Positions 44,421-56,300 of a stretch of DNA of 64,000 nt are shown piece by piece. How positions within the stretch are numbered: position 1 is the stretch's first letter; every line of letters begins with the position of its first letter. The translations under genes were made by a program, and so were the position numbers. The DNA comes from Morinoia aosen. Lineage: Eukaryota; Arthropoda; Malacostraca; Amphipoda; Talitridae. The notes under the pieces were generated by a model, which ran no database searches, had not been told where the DNA came from, and was given only the letters and a program-made list of their open reading frames with translations. Location: NCBI GenBank assembly GCA_030386875.1, contig CM059560.1, positions 20,640,683-20,704,682 of the forward strand. The letters run 5' to 3'.

Positions 44421-44990
44421 GACAGCTAAGTAAGTACGGCTCAACAGAACCGGCAAGTAAGTAAGTATGGCTCAACAGAACCGGCAAGTAAGTAAGTATG
44501 GCTCAACAGAACCGGCAAGTAAGTAAGTACGGCTCAACAGAACCGGCAAGTAAGTAAGTACGGCTCAACAGAACCGGCAAGTAAGTAAGTACGGCTCAAC
44601 AGAACCGGCAAGTAAGTAAGTACGGCTCAACAGAACCGGCAAGTAAGTAAGTACGGCTCAACAGAACCGGCAAGTAAGTAAGTACGGCTCAACAGAACCG
44701 GCAAGTAAGTAAGTACGGCTCAACAGAACCGGCAAGTAAGTAAGTACGGTTCAACAGAACCGGCAAGCAAGTAAGTACGGCTCAACAGAACCGGCAAGTA
44801 AGTAAGTACGGCTCAACAGAACCGGCAAGTAAGTAAGTACGGCTCAACAGAACCGGCAAGTAAGTAAGTACGGCTCAACAGAACCGGCAAGTAAGTAAGT
44901 ACGGCTCAACAGAACCGGCAAGTAAGTAAGTACGGCTCAACAGAACCGGTAAGTAAGTACGTACGGCTCAACTGAACCGGTAAGTAAGTA
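44421..44990 (+). repeat. 31-bp minisatellite, 18 units
   Basis: Units start every 31 bp from 44438 to 44965, with core GGCTCAACAGAACCGGCAAG then TAAGTAAGTAC. Most are identical; variants are a C/T change in the first two spacers, TTCAAC near 44750, GCAAGCAAG near 44765 and a diverged last two units. Near-identity indicates recent expansion. Each unit holds AAGTAAGTA, close to a splice donor. No spacers, so not a CRISPR array. Confidence 0.95.
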
Positions 44991-45439
44991 ATGTTAGAGG
45001 CGGCTAGAAAGCCTAGGAATTATTAATACCGCTCTGAAAGGCTAGTTGAACAAAATAAACATGAAACACACATTCACACAAACCAAATCAAGAGTACGGT
45101 CAAAGAAAGGGACCAAGATTGCGAGAATGTTGTCGAATGCACAGGCGAAGTGCAGCACTCTGTTGTTCCACGTTACTCCATTAAGCTACACAGGACGAGT
45201 ACACAGTACAGTTCAAGTCCGTCGTGTAATGGTAAATATTAAGCCTCTAAGCCTCTAAGCCTCTTGGCCTCTTTTTCTTTTCTTCCTTTTGAATATATAA
45301 AAATATCTCACCGACATAGCCTCCTGCTCCGCCCCCGGTCAGCTGAAAGCCTTTAAAGTGCAAACTGACAAGTACCTGAGAGGCGCACACGGTAATTCTC
45401 GACAGTAATTCGACGTCGATAGGTGCATTATTTTGAAAG

Positions 45440-45895
45440 TTACATGTGGGCAAACTTATGTGTTGTATTAGCGGCGGGACTTATCTGGAAAAGATCCATA
45501 GAGAGAAAGGATGAAGGCACCATTTGGTATAGAGTTAAAGAAAAGTGGAATCTATGCACAGAGGGTGTTCTTGCAAAGGATCCCGTGCACATAAAAACAG
45601 TAAGATAAGAAAGAAGGTTTTGAAACAAGATAAAAGTTGAAGAAAATCAGACATGCTGAAAAACAGGACAGCACTTAATCGAATATATTTGGTCCTTAAC
45701 AAAACAAAAACAAGTATTTCAGCAAAAGAAGGCCTACCTAACTCTCAGCTCAGGACCTTACATTTTCCCCCAGGGAGCACTTATTCCCATAGAGACCATA
45801 GTTGTACCCCCTGGGGGGATCCTTAACATTACAAATAACATTTCATTTCAACAAAAAGAAGGCCTACCTAACTCTCAGCTCTGGACCTCAAAAAT
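45440..45895 (+). repeat. Dispersed repeat family R1, copy 3 (most complete)
   Basis: Carries the family blocks from GAAGGCACCATTTGG through GATAAAAGTTGAAGA, GAAAAACAGGACAGCAC and AACAAAACAAAAAC to AAGGCCTACCTAACTCTCAG and CCCCCAGGGAGCA. The AAGGCCTACCTAACTCTCAG block recurs at 45861-45880, a local partial repeat. Confidence 0.7.
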
Positions 45896-47110
45896 AACAT
45901 GATATGCGCTATAATGTCTATACACAAATTCTTACCACTCTTCAGAGCATATGAACCACAACAGCATTGACGTAATCTTTACCTCAATTGTGTTCTGCTC
46001 AAGTTCACAAGAAAACATTGCCGTACAATTTCATCACATTATTGGGAAAATAAAGCATACACTTAGTATGAATAGCTTTGAACAAGTCTATGAATATGGC
46101 TTTTGGTCACAAATTTCCCGCGAATAAGTTAATTCGGAAGGGGGCATAGATTTTGGTAGCCCTACTTCATCAAACCAATTTATTCCTACTTAATTTTAGA
46201 GGAAGTCCTTCGAAATAATATTTAAAAACGAATCTGAGGTCATACATTGTATGCACTGACCATACACTAAAACGTTACCTGCTAATCAATAAAAGGCAGG
46301 CTGACGGGATAACTGCGGTAACAGAAAGGTATTCTGAACTTTGAATTTTCTGCGACCAATTTTCCCGATGGTGGATATATTTGATCGATTGAATAAATAA
46401 GTCGTTATAATCCTGCTCAACGTTCTTCATTCCTGAAAATCCTTCACTATTTCTTACTGCAAGATCTTCGGTTGTCCTACTGATCTTCACGCGTTTGTGA
46501 AAACGTTTGCCTTAATTGTCATACTACGCGAGAATATCATACATGACGGTCGTACGCTGGAAAATAATGATAAATATGGTGGTGTGCAAATGAATAATTA
46601 GGGAATACTGCAAACAAAGCGATAAAGACATTTACAAACAACTACTATTTACGTACTTCTGATTTCAATAAATGTGTTTGTCGTTCCATGTACGATGATA
46701 ATATTCAAATGTACAATGAAATTATAAGATACAGAATCGTTCCACCAAAAAGCCAGACTGCTCAAAAATAATCATCATACGTTGAAAAAGCAGTAAATGC
46801 AATGTTACATTTCTTGAGGAGTTGGTGCAAATCTTCGCTTATACCGGCGAGTGTCACTTGAGAAGCATTTAGCAGGCCTGTATAAACAAGATGAAATTTA
46901 GAAACTTGGAAACAAAACGAGGTATCGAGTTAAATATTCTTTTATAATCCAAATTTCACTCTCCCAAGGTGTGATCTCGATAAACGTTTATTTCTTCGTA
47001 ATGAAGATAAATACCCCAACATCACCATGCTATCATTAACTGGAATTAAATCATCAAGTTACAGTTGCTGAAAGATATCAAATAAATTATCTTGATAACC
47101 TAACTGATAG
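45896..47110. other. No gene recognised
   Basis: AT-rich spacer between two R1 copies. Short ORFs lack any recognisable motif or splice context. Confidence 0.35.
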
Positions 47111-47114
47111 ACTA

Positions 47115-47335
47115 GGTTAGATTAGACGTTAGCTTAAGCCTCCATAACCACAGCAAAAACGTTCCAGAGAGAAGAAAGAGGAAGGCACCAGTTAGAATGA
47201 AGTTAGGACGCGAAATCAATGCACAAGGTGTGTTCCCACACAAGATCACTTACGTCTGGAAATAGCGAGTTAGGAAATAAGGTCAGGAAACGAGATAACA
47301 GTTGAGGAAGAAAGGTAGTTACTGAAGATTTTCTT
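47115..47335 (+). repeat. Dispersed repeat family R1, copy 4
   Basis: Contains GACGTTAGCTTAAGCCTCCA, GAAGGCACCAGTTAGAATGA, AATCAATGCACAAGGTGTGT and ACACAAGATCACT in family order. Confidence 0.65.
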
Positions 47336-47384
47336 TACCAAAACAGAAAAAGGTTAATATGCATTTTGATGCGCTCACGGAAAT

Positions 47385-47853
47385 TAAGAATTCCGTTCAA
47401 AAGAATCACTAAAGGAACGCTTTTAAAAACGCTTTACATGAACGACATTCTGCTCGCAAATGCGTAATTTTTAAATTATTCAACTTTGAAGTTATAGGAA
47501 CGTCGCATTGAAAAGTGAAGGAACGGACACGTAAATATGCTGTAGTACGGTATTGACGTAACGATGGGTGAGGTTAGGTAATGTTAGGTTAGTTAAATAA
47601 ACTAACCTAAAATAACATAAATCAACCTAAAAAAGCTTACCTTAACTTACCCAAACCGAGGTTGTCACGCCCAAAAATGTGGGCGTGACCCACCAATGCA
47701 GCGACTAAGCAACCGACTAGGCCCTATATAATGTTATTCCTACCTGAACATAATTATTGTTACATCTCGAAAATAACGCATCAGCGAGCAGAATGTCATT
47801 CCGGTAATAAGTTTTTAAACGTAGTCCTTTGGTGATTCTTCGGTACAGAATTT
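47385..47853. mobile_element. Foldback family F2 element
   Basis: An inverted repeat of about 470 bp. The left arm has AGAATCACTAAAGGAACG, TTTTAAAAACG and GACATTCTGCTCGC. The right arm is their complement (ATAACGCATCAGCGAGCAGA, GTCATTCCGG, CCTTTGGTGATTCTT). The middle holds AGGTTAGGTT strings and a GGGCGTGAC hairpin. A related arm lies at 4440-4520. Exact termini and target duplication are unclear. Confidence 0.6.
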
Positions 47854-48956
47854 GGTAAATCTGAAGGATATGACAGTCCTCGATTTTCCACTTTTCGGTG
47901 CCTAAACCTAATGAATTGAATCAAAATAAACAAGTTTTCGGTAAATCTGAAGGATATGTCAGTTATCGATTTTGTAAATTTCGATGCCTTAGCATAGTTA
48001 ATTAGATCGAAATAAATAAGTTTTCTTCTGTGGACTTTCCGTCTCAAATGAGTATTTTATTAGTTATAGCGGTAAATGACTTACCGCAACTCCAGTGTTT
48101 GAAGTGGCAAGTTATTCAAGGAGCACGTCGGACAGCAACACTGCAATGCGCACTCGCTTCCAGCGCGATCGTCATCAAAGACGAAACCAAACCTACCGCT
48201 ATACCTCGTTAAATACTCATTTGACGAAAAAAGTGTATAGAAGAAAAGTTGTTTATTTCTATGTTATTACCATGATTCAAGCAACATAAATTCGAAAATC
48301 GATGAGTAGCTGTTTATTCGAGCGCATTCGTCATCAAAGACGAAACTAAACTTACCGCTATAAATCGTAAAATACTCATTTGAGACGGAAACTGCATAGA
48401 AGAAAACTTGTTTATTTTGATTCAATTAAGTAGGTTCAGGCACCAAAAAGTGGAAAATCGACAACTGACATATCCATCAGATTTACCAAGTTTTCTTCTA
48501 TGCACTTTTCGTCCGAAATGATTATATTACGAGTTATAGGGGTAGGTTTAGTTTCGTCTTTCATGACGAACGCGCTCGAATAAACAGCTACTCATCGATT
48601 TTTTAATTTTTGTTGCTTGAATCATGGTAATAACATCAAAATGAACAACTTTTCTTCTATACACTTTTTTCGTCAAGTGAGTATTTAACGAAATATAGCG
48701 GTAGGTTTGGTTTCGTCTTTGATGACGATCGCGCTGGAAGCGGTGTGCATTTCAGTGTTGATGTCCGACGCGCTCCTTGAATTACTTGCCGCTTCAAACA
48801 CTGGAGTTGCGGTAAGTCATTTACCGCAACAACTAATAGAATACTCATTTCAGACGGAAAGTGCATAGAAGAAAACTTGTTTATTTCGATCTAATTAACT
48901 ATGTTTAGGCATCGAAATTTACAAAATCGATAACTGTCATATACTTCAGATTTACC
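47854..48956 (+). mobile_element. Foldback family F1 element, outer copy
   Basis: Ends GGTAAATCTGAAGGATATGA and CATATACTTCAGATTTACC. Flanked by perfect CAGAATTT at 47846-47853 and 48957-48964. Without the nested copy and one target duplication it is 547 bp. Non-coding, long imperfect terminal inverted repeats, 8-bp target duplication. It directly abuts the F2 element. Confidence 0.92.
47940..48487 (-). mobile_element. Foldback family F1 element nested in reverse orientation
   Basis: 548 bp, flanked by perfect AAGTTTTC at 47932-47939 and 48488-48495. Its left end matches the right end of the outer copy (ATTTTGTAAATTTCGATGCC) and its right end matches the outer left end (TGGAAAATCGACAACTG), so it sits in the opposite orientation. 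The interrupted outer string is AAACAAGTTTTCTTC, found intact in the 3950 copy. Confidence 0.92.
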
Positions 48957-49017
48957 CAGAATTTTTAATTTCCAAGAGCGCATTAAACTGCATATTGACC
49001 CAAAAAACTATATTTTA

Positions 49018-49145
49018 GTTCAACAAAAAGAAAGCCTCCCCAACCTTACCACAGGACTTCACATAGGTATTACTCCTGGGAATGGTTATTCTCATGAATA
49101 CAATATTTGTATCCCTCTAAGGGGACCTAACTAATAACATCAACT
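49018..49145 (+). repeat. Dispersed repeat family R1, copy 5 (3' part)
   Basis: CAACAAAAAGAAAGCCTCCC, then TCCTGGGAATGGTTATTC and GTATCCCTCTAAGGGGACC, parallel to 45720-45850. Confidence 0.6.
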
Positions 49146-51700
49146 ATATACTGTACGAAATACCGTTAAAGTTACTTGTAGAGAGAACTATAAACTCGCT
49201 CAATAAAACTTACGTAAGGCATTCCAAAACCAATAGAGAGCACATGAAAAGCAAAATGCTCAGATTACAATTCAGGAGCGTATTTTCAGCCTTTCTTACA
49301 CAACTACAGCGCGCTAAAACAGCTATTTTTTCATCAGTTGAAGTTTAGTGAGCTTTGAAGACGTCTCCATGCAGCCCAATGGCTGAACCTGTATTTCTCT
49401 CTAGTCGCTAGGTCTGGTTGAACAAAAACTTAGAAAAATTTCTCAGCACCAAAAATTTAGCGGCCTTCAATTTTTTGAAAATTGGATTCCGTCATCAGTA
49501 TTTAATATAATTGACATCTATCTCACTCCTTTTTATGTCATTTGTGACGACGCGTTTCTGCGTTCGATGCTTCTTGGCGTGTCCGGTCCGAGCCAGTGGA
49601 AAACAGCGCGCGAAGGCTTAATTTACCTTGGCACACTTCGGCTTTGTTGTCCGACATGAAACAGACTTGGTCGAGGTGACCCAAAGAGCTAGTCTTTAAA
49701 TGGCGTACCTAAAATAAAAATTATTAAATTTGTCTACGAGTTTCGGAGAGATGAATCTTTATTTTTGAACTTTTTTGACCCTATATGATAACCGAATCTT
49801 CAGGCTTAGAACTGAAATTTGTCCGCAGTTGTTACACGCAGACAGCTTTTGTCAACCAGGTAAATATTGTTATCTTTTGCTCAAATGTTTGCACACGACA
49901 GATTTTGTTTTCTCGGAAATAGCCTTTACCTGCACTAGGCAGTTCCACCCAGAAGACAATAAAAAACGAATATGAGTGGTGTGCAGAAGGCTCGTAATCA
50001 GGAATGCATTTAACAATATTTGATTTTATGCGCGAGTCTCTGCGTTTCGTTCAACACGTGATCTGCTTACAGATATTATTTAACCTATTATTTAATGGCT
50101 GAATGATAAAAATAGCTTAATCTTTTGATGTTACTGCAAAAATGAGCTTTTGTAATTCATGAGCATCTACCGAGTATAAGACGTATACCTCAGACGTTAA
50201 ATTTGACATTAAAGAACCTGTTCTCATTTTTGTTCAGAGCAATTCTCATCCTCGTCGAGTGATAGCATCACTCAAAAAAGATTTCGATCTGCTTTCATAT
50301 CTCAAGTTCATGAATTCAGACGTCTTCGTGAAAATATTGTCGTGGTCACGACTAGTGACGGTTGAAAATATACACGACGATCGATGAGTTATGCAAATGG
50401 CAAACAGGAGCAGTGCATTTACGAGTGAGTTATTTAAAACAATTACTCAAGTTTTTTGTCTGTTTTATTGCAAGCCGCCTAGAATTTTCAAGACTCTACA
50501 GTTTCTTAACAAATTAGGGTCAACGACGAAAATTTTTGGTAATTTTAAAGTTGCAGAGTTGTGTGCGAAGATGGGACATTACATTTTCAGCTGCCTGAAC
50601 TCGTTGAATGTTTTTAAAAAGTAATAATAGTGGCAGGATATTGAAAGACTGTTCAAATAAAACTAATATAAAATGAGCTTCTGCAACGAATATTTTAGCT
50701 TTTAGATGTCCCGAAGGATATCTTCACAGCTCTATACATCCTTCAGATGAAAGACTAAAAGTTTGCGAGAGATAAATTTTATTCACCTTTATGTTTGTAA
50801 ACATCTGTTTCTCATATGGAAGTTTTGATATTTACGCAAAATTGTAAAATTGAAACATTGAGTTTAATGACCATCCAATTTGTGCTTCTGATAATATGCA
50901 GATTCTGTCGAAATTGTGCAGCTGTAGCGTGCGACTAATTAAAGTTCCTCTAAGTAACTGGAAACATATATCAGGACGGTTCTGTAATTTCATTTATAAT
51001 AAAAAAACCTTACAACAAAATAGACCCACCTCATAAAACACTGAGGTGAGTTTCGCTGACTAATAAATCCACACGAATACGCCCATCGACCTAAATTCTT
51101 AGTTCAAGTCTATGAGAACGAAAACCTTCGCTCACATGCAGTCGGGTGTGGATCCTCATTAAGTCGAAAATAAATCGTTAAAGGAAGAAGAAATCATGTT
51201 AGCCCAGACACAGGATCGCTTGTTGTACTCCTCTCACTTGCTTTGTTGTACGATCGCTTTACGCTGGTGCATTCTATTCACCACGCAATAGGTCATTTTT
51301 AAATAATTACCTGAAAATGTTTACCCTCCTTGCTTATGAATCACTAGTATTTTAGGGTTTTTAAACCATGTACCCCCCTCTGTGGGAAACGGGCTACTAA
51401 ATATGATTTAAAATTAACACCCATGCGAGGGAGCAGCGTAAGTTACGACCTGTTCTTAAAAAAGAAACTATGCATCGTGAAACAGCCTACCCTATCAATG
51501 GTCTCAGCAATAGCATGTGTATAGATAACATCTAACTCATTACAGAAACGATTACGATGCTTAAAATCTCATAGGTTCTATGGGGCCAAATGTCATGTTC
51601 AATTATAATCGGAAAATTATAATTAGCAGTTAGAATTAAAGGGTGGCTGTTGAATTAACAAGAACATTCTTTACAAAGATAACGAAATGGTTTGCACAGA
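49146..51700. other. No gene recognised; small GC-rich patch
   Basis: AT-rich, apparently single-copy DNA. The patch at 49540-49720 is richer in CG and lacks an ORF; it could be a conserved non-coding or regulatory element of the homeobox-type gene downstream, but this is only composition. Confidence 0.3.
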
Positions 51701-51739
51701 GCTTTTCCTGCTGTTGATACGGCGCATAATATGGTAGTC

Positions 51740-52340
51740 ATGCTACTGCTACTGATAATAATTATAATGACTGTGCGCACGTAAAGAGTTGGGCTGCAGA
51801 GCAATAATGGAGGAGAGGCGCGTCAGCACGGAGCTCTGAATGCGGTGGTTTACCAGCGCACGCAGACTCCCTCTATAGACGCACTGCCAGAGGGGCATTA
51901 CATTCAGTTAAGGCATCATTTTCCGCGTCAATTTACTCACAATTTGAATGCAAATGAAGTGTTTACATACAACGACGATGTTTTATGCCATCGCTTTGCT
52001 TCTCACCAATGAGAACTCGCCATTAAATTTTTGCTCTCATGGGTCTCAATAGCAGCCAATGGGAACCGCGCGTTTGTCGCTACAGGGAGGCGCTTTTGAT
52101 GACCCCTGCTGAGGGAAGGAAGAGGAAGCAGGAGGAGCCTGCAGCGGTGAGGGCAATCCAGAATACGAGGGAGGGACTTGTAATTTCGAGGAAAATTGGA
52201 GTCTCCAATTCTTGGGCTCGGTAATTACGCCGCGGTGTCCTCATCGTAACACGGACTTCCGTCGCGCTGGCCGACCTTCCGACTGCCGCTCTTCCGTCTT
52301 GTTTGCGAGGGAATTTCTTGCGATCTCCGAGTCGAACCGA
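51740..52340 (+). promoter_or_regulatory. GC-rich island upstream of the homeobox-type exon
   Basis: About 600 bp with raised GC and CpG against an AT-rich background, including ACCAATGAGAACTCG and CAGCCAATGGGAACC, two CCAAT boxes about 55 bp apart, and ATAATTATAATGAC. It lies about 0.8-1.4 kb before the coding exon at 53113. It may be the promoter or 5' leader region; no TATA box or start site can be fixed. Confidence 0.3.
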
Positions 52341-53112
52341 CTTTGGATTGCTGTTCGAGATAAATAACTGTCTATTCGTGCTGTATGAGTGACATGTTTA
52401 CGGCTCTTATTGATATTGGGGAAAAAGATTTGCAATTTTTAGATGGACTGCAAGAAATAACATAAGTTGCCGTTTAAAATTCGTGAGAAAACGTTCGCCA
52501 GACAAAGTATTTTACTACTGGGTGTGATTATTTGTATCGCCATGAACTACTATTAACAAATAATAGTGCTTAATGGAAATCCACTGACTACACTCTTTCA
52601 AAGCGAGTGTCATTACTCAAAAAAATTATGATCTTTCAATTATTGAATTTCATAGTACACTCATGAAACAGTGTATATAATTCTTTAGAGTCTGCGCAAT
52701 GGCTCGTATTTAAATTCAGAATTCAATACAAACAGATGCGTTGGCCTGGAAGTTTGAGGCTTCTAAACGAAACAAATTGCCAATAAGAAATAAAACGTAA
52801 CGTTCACAACTCTGCGTTGAATAGAAATGAACGACTGGAAATAGCCTGACCGAAGTGACTCAGTTATATACTCGGAAAGCGACTCGTGGAGAAGGTTGAG
52901 ACAATTGAAAAATTAATTTTTTCCCGCTCGGCCCTGAAATTTCTAAAACGCCGCACAGAGTGTGATGAACATCAAAAATGTAACACTGTGGAGGACGAAA
53001 TACATGAACTCAAAGTTCTGAGATTACTGTAGCAAAATCGGACTTATTGAAGTGGAAATGAAAATATAATCACCATCTCAAGTAAAACACTGAGGCTATA
53101 TATTGTTTAATC

Positions 53113-53320
53113 ATGAGTTCTAACAAGAGTTTCTTGATCCGTGACTTGCTGGGCGACGTGCTGCTGCGGGCGTGCGATACGCTGGACCGATCACGTCGCG
53201 GTCACCAGGACGAGGGAGACGAACACGACAGCGACGGGCCGGTGTGCCTGAAGCAGGAACCTGCGGCTGCTGAGAAGGACCTGTTGGACTCCTCCAGCAC
53301 CTCTGCCAAAACGCCCACGG
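53113..53320 (+). CDS. Probable exon 1 of a Bar/NKL-class homeobox gene
   Basis: The ATG opens MSSNKSFLIRDLLGDVL. SFLIRDLLGD is an FIL/eh1-like repressor motif, close to the SFLIRDILAD motif of BarH-like proteins as I recall them. An acidic Ser-rich linker follows with CLKQEP, a SUMO-type LKQE site. The exon is strikingly GC-rich and ends at a donor (CCACGG/GTGAGAC, GT at 53321-53322), 208 nt, phase 1. No homeodomain is encoded here; it would lie in a later exon beyond the window. Homeobox identity rests on this one motif, so it is an inference; that this is a real coding exon is better supported. Confidence 0.55.
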
Positions 53321-56300
53321 GTGAGACAATTGGGATTTGTAAGCACTTTCATGTTAAATGCGTGTAGATACGAATGCTGCTTTTTTACAGCCGCGCTTTG
53401 TGGTCCTGCACAAAAAGCAAACAGTTAAAATACTAAACCTTCCAATAATTTTTGAGTTATGACAAACCGGCACAGTAGAGAACTTGAGATAGATATTTCT
53501 TTCAACCAATTAATATTCAAATGAGCACGTGAACAGGTCCACGTACACAAATATTTTCCAGTTTATGGCATTCTTCCCTCAGTTGACATTTGAGCGTTTC
53601 AACTACTATAGGCAAATATCAATGAAACTAAAAGCATTCAATCAAGGAGCGGTCAGATCACATCATACGTTTTTAGGCTTGGTACTTCTAACTAAAAGAA
53701 TTACTTTGAGGATGGGAACATTTCAGGCTATTTATTTGTCAGCTAAAAAACACTTCATGTTATTTGTATATATATATCAGCTATAGAGTTAAAATTCTGT
53801 GTTTGTGCCCAGCCGAAATGCCAATTCTACGTAGTCGGCGTCGAGGGCGCAGAAATCCTTGAACCCAGGAAACGTCGTTTACACTTCCAGTATATTTTGA
53901 GAAATATCACATTAGAAATGTTAATTCAAGAATCCCTCACCCCAATAATTTTGAAAAGGAAATAATTTGAAAGTCTAAAATGTTGAAATATTTACGCACA
54001 GAATCATTCTTTATGCAATTTGATTTTCGCCATATCTAAAGCAAAGTTTGTTGTTCTTGAGAGCATCATGTAAAAAAATGTACTTACATAGTTAATTGTA
54101 AATATGTTAATTGCGTTTCTATAGTTGATGTCTGATTGCTGCGCAGTGCGAGGAAAACTTTCGGTGTGAATTTATCGTCATTTCAAGTAAAAAAAATTCC
54201 GAGATATGGGCTACTCTCACGTTCAGCAAACAGTGCTAGCGAACTGGTTTCGCTACACGAGTGTAGTTATATTCAAAGATGTCAGATCAGTCACTTTACG
54301 TCCTTGAAAAATTTTGAAATGACACGCTTAAAAACTTCACGTGCTATGTGGTCATTATTCTAGTGCGACCGTTCGATAACTGTTGTATTACAATCTGAGA
54401 AATATTAACAAATTTTAAAAAGTAGCTTTTAAACCCACTAGTGTATCTATTTTTCGGCAAATTCCCATTTGAAGACTAAATCATACGTTTTGTTTATACC
54501 CACCCATCCATGAACAGATATATTTTTCTAAATATAACACTTCTCTGCTGAAAGAAGAGCTAATATTTGTGCCCGATAAAGATCAATATTCTCATCGCCC
54601 ATTATTAACACGCACAATTGTCAAGCAAAACTTGACGAGAAGAATCAAGAGGTCAACATAACCAACTTTAAAATATATAATGGGGCGACTATTTTATCTT
54701 ACTCCCACTGGAAAGAGATGAGGTAATCCAAATAATTTTCAATTGAAAACTTTGATTCTTCACGCATATTATTTTTTCAGAATTCAATTTTTTTTGACAA
54801 AATCTTTTAAAATATTCTCATGTACCGAGCGGAATATGATTACAATACTATCCGTCACTTTCAACGAATTGATCAGTACCCAACAAGACACTGTTTCATG
54901 TGTGTAAAGTGCTAGCCATTACTCGGTGTCACACTTTGGCATCGACCCGCCCCGTGCCGAAAATAGACCAAGAGGGCCAAACTAGAGGTTGTTCATGAAC
55001 CCTTTGATGAGGAGCTGGATTTTGAAATAATTTACGTCGTTGTAGATGGATTGTGGACAGCGGAATTTCTTTCAGTTGGCATCGTGATGGTACGTGCTAC
55101 AGCACGTATGGTACTCAAGACAAGTTAGAGCTTACGTAGCTAACTGTACCCCTAAAAGGTCGTATATTGTTTGAATATTTGGCGCCTGGTTGCTTCAGTA
55201 ATCCTTTCGGACGTCGCAGAGGGGAGTACGAGACACCTCGAGTGGAGGGACAATGACAGTTAATGAAGATCCGCGAACGCAGAGGTTCCAGCGCGGCGAG
55301 ATGAGCTCGTTAAGGGATTTTCTCCTTGCTACACAATTGGTCGTTAGAAGAAATCCGCACTTAGAAAGTTGCTTATAGAGGGAAATCATGAACTTGTAGG
55401 GTTACAATTCTGACCTAAATAAAGTGTATATTTGATTGTTAATTTTTTTCTCTCGACATCAGCGAAATCTTTAGATTGTTTCTGATTAATTATGTTTGCG
55501 AGCACATTTTATTGCCGATGGAAAAAAATTATTAACTTAGGGAGTTGTGGTATTTAAACAGCTCTTAAATTATTTGGAGCTAGGAAAAATTCCCGTAAAT
55601 CAAATTAAAAAATAAATCTGTGCGTTTTCGTGGTGAATTCATGAAGAAAAAATATTTTCAGGCTCATTCACTTAACATATTTGAATTTCAATGCACTTTA
55701 AAATAGTTTAACAAATATTTCATTTCAATGCGTTCCTGGACATTCTGTTCGGCATTTTTAAATTTTCAGGAGAAAAATTTAAAATTTATAAGTTTTACAA
55801 TTAGTTAAAAAGTGTAATGAGGTGGAGAAAGGACGCTGTAGAAGAATTCAAGTACGATTATTCAAGCTAAGCGTGATCGAATATCCCTTCAAGATCGAAA
55901 GTGCAGCATTACATTTTGGACAAGGAAGACCTTATTTCAAGTCCAGCCCCGAGGTCCCGGGGTTTTTGCCACTACAAAACAACTTCTCTGGCGATTGTAG
56001 AAAACGGGAAAAGCGTACTAGATGTTATTAGGGAAACCCTTGGATTCGTTGGACTCGCATGTTGATCCGCCCGTTTACTTGAGGTGCAGGAAAACCACTA
56101 AAACGCAACTGGAATGATGGAGCAATTAATAAAAATTAAAGAGGTGTTCCAATAGTAGAAGATGAAGATCAGTTGAACATCACCTGGTTAGGAGACTATT
56201 CGGAGACAACAATTCCAACGTGATAGCTGTAGTTGTTTCATTTCGATTAATATAACTTCAAAGAAAAAAAGAGTTTGCTTAAAATAATCGCATCGGTTAC

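Noticed and set aside
44421-44990. 31-bp repeat array as a CRISPR
   Set aside because: The repeats are directly contiguous with no unique spacers, and the DNA is from an animal.
45243-45270. AAGCCTCT repeats as a telomere-like or regulatory array
   Set aside because: Only about three short units; no more than a minor slippage tract.
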